Below, piece after piece: positions 24,083-31,432 of a stretch of 64,000 nucleotides of DNA (within the stretch, counting starts at the first letter, position 1; each line of letters opens with the position of its first letter). The translations under genes were made by a program, and so were the position numbers. The notes under the pieces were generated by a model that saw only the letters and a program-made list of their open reading frames with translations, was not told the origin of the DNA and searched no databases. Source of the stretch: Spirilliplanes yamanashiensis (lineage in GTDB: Bacteria; Actinomycetota; Actinomycetes; Mycobacteriales; Micromonosporaceae); NCBI RefSeq assembly GCF_016863475.1, contig NZ_BOOY01000036.1, positions 248,001 to 312,000 of the forward strand, in the 5' to 3' direction.

Positions 24083-25003
24083 CTAGCGACCGCCCCGCCC
24101 GGCCCGTGGCGTGAGGCGCTCCGCGACCCACGGCCGCAGCGCCGCGGCCTGCGCCCGCTGGAACGCCCGCAGCGTCGGCAGCGTGGGCGGGTCCGGCCGC
24201 CGCCCCATCTCGGTGAAGAACCCCAGGTACCCGGCGAGCAGGTCGGTGACGGCCCCCGGCGGGGCGTCCACCGGCGCCGGCTCGCCCCCGTACAGCAGCA
24301 CGTTGACGGTGAGCATCGCCCGGTCCAGCCAGGCCGCGCCGCGGCACGCGTGCGGCCAGTCGACGACGACCACCGACCCGTCGGCGCGGATCAGCAGGTT
24401 GTCGGCCCGCACGTCGGCGTGCACCAGCGCGTCGCCCTCGACGGCCGCGGCGGCCCGCTCCGCGGCCGCCAGCAGCTCCGGCAGGTGCGCCGTCACCCAC
24501 GGGTCGGCGTCCGCGGGCGGGTCGGCCGCCCACCGCGCCCAACCCTGCAGGTCGTGGCCGCAGACCTCGGCCGCGGGCCGCAGCCCCGGCGCGGCGACCC
24601 GCCCCAGCTCCGCGAGGGCCCGCACGACCGCGTCCAGTTCCTCCGCCACCCAGGGGGTACGGGGGTGCCGGCCGTCGACGTCCTCCAGCACCAGCGCGAT
24701 CCAGTCGCCGTCGTCGTGCACCCCCAGCAGCCGCGGCACCGGCGCGGACGCGGGCAGCTGCGCGGCGACGGCGGCCTCCCGCCGGTGCAGGGCGAGGCAG
24801 AACGGGTCGACGGGCGCCCCGACCGCCTTGACGAACGCCCGCCGCCCGCCCGCGGTGACGACCCGGTCGGCGGTGCCGGGGGAGAACCCGCCGGCCTGCG
24901 ACCGCGCCTCGACCACCGCCCCGCCGAGGATGCCGGCGACGGCGTCGTGGACGGTCGCGGGAAGGTCGGACCAGCCGATGCGGACGCCCGAGGCCTGGAT
25001 CAT
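24083..25003 (-). CDS. Aminoglycoside-phosphotransferase-fold kinase
   Basis: 306 residues. HADVRADNLLI near residue 210 is the HxDxxxxN catalytic loop and VVVDWPHACRG is the metal-binding Asp segment, both typical of the APH/choline-kinase fold. The N-terminal Lys region is AFVKAVG. Substrate unknown; most chromosomal members act on small alcohols rather than antibiotics. ATG 25003, directly divergent from the VOC gene with 72 nt between the starts. Confidence 0.85.
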   Translation of the reverse strand: MIQASGVRIGWSDLPATVHDAVAGILGGAVVEARSQAGGFSPGTADRVVTAGGRRAFVKAVGAPVDPFCLALHRREAAVAAQLPASAPVPRLLGVHDDGDWIALVLEDVDGRHPRTPWVAEELDAVVRALAELGRVAAPGLRPAAEVCGHDLQGWARWAADPPADADPWVTAHLPELLAAAERAAAAVEGDALVHADVRADNLLIRADGSVVVVDWPHACRGAAWLDRAMLTVNVLLYGGEPAPVDAPPGAVTDLLAGYLGFFTEMGRRPDPPTLPTLRAFQRAQAAALRPWVAERLTPRAGRGGR

Positions 25004-25075
25004 CGGCTGATCGTGCCAGGCGGCCGGCCCCCGTGTCGCCGTGTTTCCGCCCCGCGATGGGGCACTCTGGCATCC

Positions 25076-25471
25076 ATGGTCGCCGTCATCTCCCACACCA
25101 CCGTCGACTGCCGCGACGCCTACGCCCTGTCGTCGTGGTGGGGCACCGTCCTCGCCTACGAGCAGGACCCGGAGGACCCGAACGAGCCGGGCCACGAGGA
25201 GTGCCTGATCATGTCCGCCGACCGGCGCCACCGCCTGCTGTTCGTCGAGGTCCCCGAGGACAAGCGGGGGAAGAACCGGCTCCACCTCGACCTGCGCCCC
25301 CGCGAGGGCACCCGCGACGAGGAACTGGCCCGGCTGCTCGCCCTCGGCGCCGTCCAGGTGGACGACCGCCGCACCACCGACGGCCGCGGCTGGGTGGTGC
25401 TGGCCGACCCGGAGGGCAACGAGTTCTGCATCCTGCGCGGGGAGGCGGAGATCGCCCGCACGACGAGCTGA
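25076..25471 (+). CDS. VOC-superfamily (glyoxalase-like) protein
   Basis: 131 residues with one pair of beta-alpha-beta-beta-beta modules: DCRDAYALSSWWGTVL at the N-terminus and WVVLADPEGNEFCIL at the C-terminus, the Glyoxalase_6 pattern. Possible metal ligands are His8 and the Glu of GNEFC. Actinobacterial members are of mostly unknown function. ATG 25076; no Shine-Dalgarno, probably a very short leader. Confidence 0.85.
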   Translation: MVAVISHTTVDCRDAYALSSWWGTVLAYEQDPEDPNEPGHEECLIMSADRRHRLLFVEVPEDKRGKNRLHLDLRPREGTRDEELARLLALGAVQVDDRRTTDGRGWVVLADPEGNEFCILRGEAEIARTTS

Positions 25472-25532
25472 CTCTGGCGGCCCGCGGCTATCGTCGGGGA
25501 CGGCGTACGCACAACTGTCGGAGGTGATCACG

Positions 25533-25550
25533 GTGCACCCGGTCTCATGA
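25533..25550 (+). CDS. Possible five-codon leader peptide (MHPVS)
   Basis: GGAGGTGATC at 25520-25529, a ten-base match to the anti-Shine-Dalgarno end of 16S rRNA, stands 8 nt (from its GGAGG core) before GTG-CAC-CCG-GTC-TCA-TGA. The stop overlaps an ATG (25547) in frame with the next gene. Such a strong site before a five-codon frame suggests real translation. It may control the downstream gene by termination-reinitiation. No homology support is possible at this length. Confidence 0.4.
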   Translation: MHPVS

Positions 25551-25591
25551 CGGCCCCATCCCGGGGCGTCACGGAGCCGAAAGGTGCCCGT

Positions 25592-25879
25592 ATGAGCCGC
25601 ACCGACAAGACCCGCCCCTGGTGGGTCCGCATGGCCGAAACCCCGATGGTGACGTGCGTGCCGCTGCACGACCACCGCTTCGGGCCCTGCACCCTGCCAG
25701 CCGAGATCACCGCCGACGGCGCCGCGTCGCCGGGCCGCTGCCGCTGGGTCGGCACGACGGTCCTCGTCCTGCACCACGCCCCGCGCACCCGCGAGTGGAC
25801 CTTCCAGCGCCGCGACGACCGCCGCCGCGACCGCCACGAGACGCGCCGCGACCTGCGCACCTGGCACGATGAGGACTGA
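25592..25879 (+). CDS. Small conserved actinobacterial protein, Cys/His-containing
   Basis: 95 residues starting MSRTDKTRPWWVRMAETP. Two Cys-x(n)-His style clusters (TCVPLHDHRFGPCTLP, then GRCRW) could bind a metal; the C-terminus is highly basic (RRDDRRRDRHETRRD). I recognise the start as typical of a conserved hypothetical family in actinomycetes, without known function. ATG 25592 is chosen for AAAGG 7 nt upstream; ATG 25547, coupled to the leader stop, would add 15 residues. Confidence 0.68.
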   Translation: MSRTDKTRPWWVRMAETPMVTCVPLHDHRFGPCTLPAEITADGAASPGRCRWVGTTVLVLHHAPRTREWTFQRRDDRRRDRHETRRDLRTWHDED

Positions 25880-25907
25880 CCCGGTGCGCCACCCTGCCGG
25901 GGCGCGG

Positions 25908-27230
25908 TCAGGCCGCCGGCAGGGGGCGCCGGGTGGCCCGCCGCAGCAGCGGCCCGGCGACCAGCACCGCGGCTCCGGCGGCCAGCGCGACGACGGCGTA
26001 GCCGCTGGCCGCGCCGACCGCGGGGGCGGCGGCCATGGCGGGCAGCGCCCGCACGGCCAGGGCGCTGCCCATGGCCCGCACGGCGGAGCTGTAGGCCAGG
26101 ACGGTCGTCACCGCCGACGCCGGCGCCTTCTCGGCGACGCGGGCGTCCATGTCGCCCTCCAGCGCCGTCATGGCCAGACCGGACAGGAACTGGGCGGCCA
26201 GCACGGCCGCGGGCACGACCGGCGCGACGATCCAGCCGGCCAGCATCGTGACGCCCCACAGCGGCCAGCTCAGCGCCGTGGGCAGCCGCAGCCGGCCGAC
26301 CGCCTCGACGGCGACCGGCGACAGCAGGCAGCCCAGGCTGAACGCCACGGCCGCGGCGGCCACCCAGGCGCGGCCGTGCAGCTCGGTCGTGAGCGGCACG
26401 GCCAGCAGCGTCGGTCCGGACGCCAGCAGCATGACGCCGCCGCCCAGGGCGAGCGTCCTGGCCGACACGGGCAGGCGCCCGGACCGGGCGGTGACGCGCC
26501 GGCGCGCGATGGTGACGCGGGCGCGGCGGGCGCTGAGGATGGTCGGCAGCAGGCTGCCGCCGTACACGGCCATGACCGCGGCCAGCAGCCAGCCCGTCGG
26601 GTGTCCCGCCGGGCCGACCGGCATCAGGGCCGCCGCGCCGATGCCGGCGGCCTCCACGGCGGCGGTCGCCAGGGCGTACCGCGTCATGGCCCGCGGCCGC
26701 GGGTCCACGGCCGACACCTCGGCGCGCATGGCGGCGAACCCGGCCCACGCCGCGACGTGCATGACCGTCACGCCGACGGCGACCAGCGGCGTCGGCAGGC
26801 CCCACACGACCCCGGCGAGCATGCCGACGCGCAACACCAGCTCCACGACCCCGGCGCCGCGCAGCAGCGTGCGGCCCGCGAAGCGGCGGGCCAGCCAGCC
26901 CGTGACGGGCGCCGACAGCACGACGCCCAGCAGCATGGCGGCGTTGTACAGGGCCGCCTCGGCGACGCCCCCGCGGTGGGCGGCGGCCAGCACCAGGACG
27001 GTCCAGCCGAGGGACAGGCCGAACGAGTCGACCAGGCCCGTGCCGACGAGTTCGCGCAGCCGACCGGCCCGCCGCAGGCCGCCCGGACCGGCCCGCCGCC
27101 GGCCCGCGTTGCCGGACCTGCGTGCCCCCACGTACGGCTGCAGGCCGCGGGCGGGCGCCCGGTGCCGCAGCGGACGATCCTGAACCGGGTCGGTGGCGCG
27201 CGGCTCAGCGGGCGCCGGCACCGGGTTCAC
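25908..27230 (-). CDS. MFS exporter paired with the PLP decarboxylase
   Basis: 440 residues, about 12 helices after a disordered basic N-terminal region of about 60 residues. Resembles enterobactin-exporter/NreB-like 'MFS_3' permeases in the spacing of LARRFAGRTLLRG after helix 2. GTG 27230 overlaps the decarboxylase end by 26 nt. A later start, for example GTG at residue 34, would remove the doubtful basic region. Cotranscription suggests export of the amine product or of something made from it (inference). Confidence 0.8.
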   Translation of the reverse strand: MNPVPAPAEPRATDPVQDRPLRHRAPARGLQPYVGARRSGNAGRRRAGPGGLRRAGRLRELVGTGLVDSFGLSLGWTVLVLAAAHRGGVAEAALYNAAMLLGVVLSAPVTGWLARRFAGRTLLRGAGVVELVLRVGMLAGVVWGLPTPLVAVGVTVMHVAAWAGFAAMRAEVSAVDPRPRAMTRYALATAAVEAAGIGAAALMPVGPAGHPTGWLLAAVMAVYGGSLLPTILSARRARVTIARRRVTARSGRLPVSARTLALGGGVMLLASGPTLLAVPLTTELHGRAWVAAAAVAFSLGCLLSPVAVEAVGRLRLPTALSWPLWGVTMLAGWIVAPVVPAAVLAAQFLSGLAMTALEGDMDARVAEKAPASAVTTVLAYSSAVRAMGSALAVRALPAMAAAPAVGAASGYAVVALAAGAAVLVAGPLLRRATRRPLPAA

Positions 27231-28410
27231 CGACGAACAGCGGGGTCGGCGGCGCGAAGCCGTTGAACGCCGACGCGTAGCTGAGCGTGTACGCCCCCGC
27301 GGAGCCGATGTAGAGCTTGTCGCCCACCTCCAGCGAGTCCGGCAGCGACACCCCGTAGAACATCGTGTCGGACGAGTCGCAGCTGGGGCCGGTGACGGTG
27401 AAGGGCACGCAGGGTTCGTCGGCGTGGTGCGGCAGCGACGTCCACAGCGGGAAACGCCAGCCGCTGACCGTCTGCTGGGTCTCCATCAGGCCGTTGTAGG
27501 CGCCGACGTCGACGTACAGCCAGTTCTCGCCGGCCCGCACCTCCCGGCCCAGGACCGTGGTGGCCATGACGGCCGTCTCGGCCACCAGGTGCCGGCCGGG
27601 CTCGGCGGCGAGCACCTCCGGCCGGTACGGCAGCAGCTCGTCCAGGGCGCCGACGATGACGCCGGCGATGTCCTCGATCGACGGCACCGGGCTGACGTAG
27701 CGGGCCGGGAACCCGCCGCCCAGGTTCAGCATGGACAGCCGGATGCCGGCCGTGGCCAGCCGCCGCATCAGCGTGCCGGCGGCCGCGATGGCCTGCCGCC
27801 AGGCGCTCGGGTTGGCGCACTGGGAACCGACGTGGAACGTCACCCCGTACGGGCGCAGGCCCAGGCGGCGGGCCAGCAGCATGAGGTCGTAGGCGCCGCT
27901 CAGTTCCGCGCCGAACTTGCGCGACAGCGGGAACACGCTGGTGCTGTCGTCCACCCGCAGCCGCAGGTACACGGCGCTGCCCGGCGCGTACTCGGCGATC
28001 TTGCGCAGCTCGCCGGGGGAGTCGAAGCCGAAGCGCCACAGGCCGGCGGCGTGGGCGGCGGCGACGTGCGCCGGCGGCTTGATCGGGTTGCTGTAGAGCG
28101 CCTCGGCGGGGTCCACGCCCAGGGCCTGCAACGCGTTCAGCTCACCGATCGACGCCACCTCGAAGCCGGCGCCGTGCCGGTGCAGGGTTTGCACGATCTC
28201 GGCGGTGGAGTTGCACTTCATCGCGTAGAACGTGGACACACCGGGCAGTGCGGCACTGAACCGGGTGTACCGGGAGACCAGCGTGTCCAGGTCGGTCACG
28301 AGGTACGGCGTCGGGACGTCGATGAGGGCGAGGTACTCGGGGGACAGCGCGGCCGGCCAGTGTCCGGGCAGCCGCGGCTGCGCGCGGTGGCCGTCGAGTG
28401 CGATGGTCAT
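27205..28410 (-). CDS. Fold type III PLP amino-acid decarboxylase (ornithine/lysine decarboxylase-like)
   Basis: 401 residues, alanine-racemase-type barrel plus C-terminal beta domain. PLP-binding Lys65 is in FYAMKCN; HVGSQ, NLGGGFPA and EPGRHLV bind the cofactor phosphate and ring; Cys344 in GPSCDSSD is the catalytic cysteine of ornithine decarboxylases, and a conserved Tyr follows in AGAYTLSY. It likely makes putrescine or cadaverine, or a related amine for a specialised metabolite. ATG 28410 with AAGGAG 10 nt upstream. Operonic with the MFS gene. Confidence 0.9.
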   Translation of the reverse strand: MTIALDGHRAQPRLPGHWPAALSPEYLALIDVPTPYLVTDLDTLVSRYTRFSAALPGVSTFYAMKCNSTAEIVQTLHRHGAGFEVASIGELNALQALGVDPAEALYSNPIKPPAHVAAAHAAGLWRFGFDSPGELRKIAEYAPGSAVYLRLRVDDSTSVFPLSRKFGAELSGAYDLMLLARRLGLRPYGVTFHVGSQCANPSAWRQAIAAAGTLMRRLATAGIRLSMLNLGGGFPARYVSPVPSIEDIAGVIVGALDELLPYRPEVLAAEPGRHLVAETAVMATTVLGREVRAGENWLYVDVGAYNGLMETQQTVSGWRFPLWTSLPHHADEPCVPFTVTGPSCDSSDTMFYGVSLPDSLEVGDKLYIGSAGAYTLSYASAFNGFAPPTPLFVGEPGAGAR

Positions 28411-28441
28411 GGCAGTCAGCTCCTTCGGCGTGATCGGTGGC

Positions 28442-31222
28442 TCAGGCGGCCAGGGCGGCGGGCTCGTCGGTCATCGGGGCGGCCTCGCGGAGCAGGCGGC
28501 CGGCGACGTCCGCGGGCACGGGACGGGAGAAGAAGAAGCCCTGCGCGAGATCGCATCCCATCCGGCGCAGTGCGGTGAGCTGGCCCTGCTGTTCGATGCC
28601 CTCGGCCACCGTGGACATCCCGAGGCTCTGGCCGAGCTGGACGATGGTGCGGGCCAGGGTCGAGTCGTCGGCGGCGCCGCCGAGCTGCTCCACGAACGAC
28701 CGATCGATCTTGATGATGTCGACCGGGAACCGGCGCAGGTACGCCAGTGACGAGTAGCCCGTGCCGAAGTCGTCGATGGCGAGCTGGACGCCGAGCGCCT
28801 TGAGCCGGATCAGCTGGGCGAGGTTCTCCTCGGTGTCGTTCATGATGACGCTCTCCGTCATCTCCAGGCACAGCTGGGACGCCGGCATGCCCGTCTCCAT
28901 CAGCACGTCCGCCACCACGTTGGGCAGGTTGGCGCGGTCGAACTGCCGGACCGAGACGTTGACCGACATCTTCAGCGGGCGGCCACCCGACTCGGTGCTC
29001 CACGCGACGGCCTGCCGGCACGCCTCCGTGAGCACCCACCGGCCGAGCGGGATGATGAGCCCGGTCGCCTCGGCCGCCGGGATGAAGTCGCCCGGGTTGA
29101 CCAGGCCGCGCGTCGGGTGGTGCCACCGGACGAGCGCCTCGAACCCGACGATGCTGCCGTCGGCGAGGTCGATGGTGGGCTGGTAGTGCAGGCTGATCTC
29201 CCGCCGCTGCAGGGCCCGGCGCAGGTCGCCCTCCAGTTCGAGCCGGTCCACCACGCGGGCGTGCATCTGCGGGTCGTACACGGCCCAGCCGCCGCCGCCC
29301 GTCGCCTTGGCCCGGTACATCGCCAGGTCGGCGTCGCGCATCAGCTGCTCGGCGTCGCCGGCGGCGGCCTCGTCGACGCAGGCCAGGCCGACGCTCGCGC
29401 CGATGTGCAGCTCGCGCTCGTCGAGCATGAACGGCTCGTCCATGGCGGCGACCACCCGCTCGGCGACGCCCTCGGCGTAGCGGCGGTTCGGCGCGTGGAC
29501 CAGCAGCGCGAACTCGTCGCCGCCGAACCGCGCCACCGTGTCGCCGCGGCGCACCGTGGCGCGCAGCCGGTCGGCGACCTGCATCAGGACCAGGTCGCCG
29601 GCGGCGTGCCCGAGGCTGTCGTTGACCTCCTTGAAGCCGTCCAGGTCGAGGAACAGCACCGTCACGGTGGTGGCCTCGTCGTCCTCCCGCCGCAGCGCCT
29701 CCGCGACCTGCTCGTGGAACAGCGCGCGGTTGGCCAGCTGGGTGAGGGTGTCGTGGAACGCCTCGTGCATGAGCTGCTGCTGCAGCTCCTTGCGCTCGCT
29801 GATGTCCCGGGTGTTCAGCACGAGCCCGCCGACGCTGGGGTCGTCGAGCAGGTTCGTCACGGTCATCTCGGCCTGCCGCGGCCGCTTGTCGCGGTGCGGG
29901 ACGGTGAGTTCCAGCACGGTCGTCGCGTACGGCCGGCCCGCCACGGTGCGCAGCGCCTCCACCAGCCGCGCGGCGGAGTCGGGGTGCAGCAGGTGGATCA
30001 GGGCCCGGCCGGTGAGCGTCCGCGCCGAGTAGCCGAACACCCGCCGCACGGACTCGCTCTGGTACAGCACCACCCCGTTCGCGTCGACGACCGTCACCAC
30101 GTCGGAGCTGTGCTGCACGAGGGCGTGGAACCGCTGCTCGCTGGCGGAGACCTCGGCCACCCGCGCCTGCAGGTGCCGGGTGAGCCCCCGGTTCTCCAGC
30201 AGGGTGAGCAGCTGGCGGCCCACCATGAGCAGGATCAGCGCCGAACGGGTCCACGAGACGAAGGGGGAGCCGCCGGCGTTCGTCGCGAACCAGAACATGC
30301 TGGTGAGCAGCGCGGCGAGCACCGCGACGTACGGCAGCAGCATGGCCAGCGGCATCTCGCCGTCCTCGGCCGCCTCCTGCGCCACCGGCCCGGCCTGGGC
30401 CCGCACCGGCATGAGGGCGGCGAGCAGGATGAACGCGAAACCGAGGAACCAGAACGAGTCGATCATCCCGCCCGAGGCGTACGAGCCGGTCAGGTTGAGG
30501 TAGGCGAAGCCGATGTCGGCGACGCAGAAGATGCCGATGCCGATGCCGACGAGCAGCAGCGGGCGGCTCATCGGGTTGCCCCGGTGCCGCAGCAGGGCCA
30601 GCTGGAACAGCACCACCGTGACGACGACGACGTCGCCCAGCGGGTACCAGAGGCTGATGTAGAGCGCGAGCGGGTCGCCGCCGGCCTCGATCGTCGGCGC
30701 CACGACCAGGATCCAGCTGATCATCAGCGCCGAGGCGCCGATCATCAGGCCGTCCAGCACACTGCGGATGCGGTTCGCGAGGGTCTGCGCGGCGACGGGC
30801 AGGAACAGCAGGCCGGCGACCGCCAGCGGCGGCAGCCCCATGTACCCGATGTCGGCGCCGGACGGGAACGGCACCTCCTCGCCGCGCACCGACTCGAGGT
30901 AGACCCAGGCCATCTGGCCGGCGCCCCACGACAGGATGCCGAGGCCGATCAGGCCCCAGGAGAGCCGCAGCCGGCCGGTGGTGCCGCGGGCCCGCACCAG
31001 GCAGGCGACGGCGGCGGACAGGGCGGCCACGCACAGGCCGACGTTGGAGATCGTCTGCGAGACCAGCGCACCGCCGACGTTCGACAGCAGCAGGCCCCCG
31101 AACACGACCACCGCGGCACCCACGGCGACGCACAGCCGCGTCCACCGGGTCGCGCCGGGCGACCGGTTCACGGCCGGGCCTGCCGCGACGGGCTTCTCGC
31201 CCGTGTTCGACTTCGACGCCAT
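28442..31222 (-). CDS. Membrane PAS-GGDEF-EAL c-di-GMP enzyme
   Basis: 926 residues. About ten N-terminal helices (residues 30-330) form an MASE-like sensor; a PAS domain follows (about 350-470), then GGDEF (motif FGGDEF near residue 567, with an RRGD inhibitory site five residues before) and EAL (near residue 695). The EAL catalytic residues are present: NVSVRQF Asn, EMTES, DDFGTGYSS, KIDRSF, VAEGIE. It can in principle both make and degrade c-di-GMP. ATG 31222 with GGGGGA upstream. First gene leftward of the signalling island. Confidence 0.93.
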   Translation of the reverse strand: MASKSNTGEKPVAAGPAVNRSPGATRWTRLCVAVGAAVVVFGGLLLSNVGGALVSQTISNVGLCVAALSAAVACLVRARGTTGRLRLSWGLIGLGILSWGAGQMAWVYLESVRGEEVPFPSGADIGYMGLPPLAVAGLLFLPVAAQTLANRIRSVLDGLMIGASALMISWILVVAPTIEAGGDPLALYISLWYPLGDVVVVTVVLFQLALLRHRGNPMSRPLLLVGIGIGIFCVADIGFAYLNLTGSYASGGMIDSFWFLGFAFILLAALMPVRAQAGPVAQEAAEDGEMPLAMLLPYVAVLAALLTSMFWFATNAGGSPFVSWTRSALILLMVGRQLLTLLENRGLTRHLQARVAEVSASEQRFHALVQHSSDVVTVVDANGVVLYQSESVRRVFGYSARTLTGRALIHLLHPDSAARLVEALRTVAGRPYATTVLELTVPHRDKRPRQAEMTVTNLLDDPSVGGLVLNTRDISERKELQQQLMHEAFHDTLTQLANRALFHEQVAEALRREDDEATTVTVLFLDLDGFKEVNDSLGHAAGDLVLMQVADRLRATVRRGDTVARFGGDEFALLVHAPNRRYAEGVAERVVAAMDEPFMLDERELHIGASVGLACVDEAAAGDAEQLMRDADLAMYRAKATGGGGWAVYDPQMHARVVDRLELEGDLRRALQRREISLHYQPTIDLADGSIVGFEALVRWHHPTRGLVNPGDFIPAAEATGLIIPLGRWVLTEACRQAVAWSTESGGRPLKMSVNVSVRQFDRANLPNVVADVLMETGMPASQLCLEMTESVIMNDTEENLAQLIRLKALGVQLAIDDFGTGYSSLAYLRRFPVDIIKIDRSFVEQLGGAADDSTLARTIVQLGQSLGMSTVAEGIEQQGQLTALRRMGCDLAQGFFFSRPVPADVAGRLLREAAPMTDEPAALAA

Positions 31223-31432
31223 CTCAATCCCCCGGTCACCGTCCGCCAGCGGGTCGCTGACCTAACGGTGATCGGAGCGAACGGCCCCGAGTTGAGCGGA
31301 CCCGCGGAGCAGTCCTGCGGCACGGGGAGGGGACTCCGGTACGGCACTCGATGTCCGGATCGGCACGGCTGCGGTCCGGGTGCGAACCGGTAGCTGCGAC
31401 CCCCGCTCACCGAGCCGCGGGCGGTGTGCGCG

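Noticed and set aside
29117-31393. 758-codon open frame on the + strand across the GGDEF-EAL gene
   Set aside because: Antisense shadow of a high-GC coding gene; low-complexity His/Arg/Gly/Gln composition and no domain.
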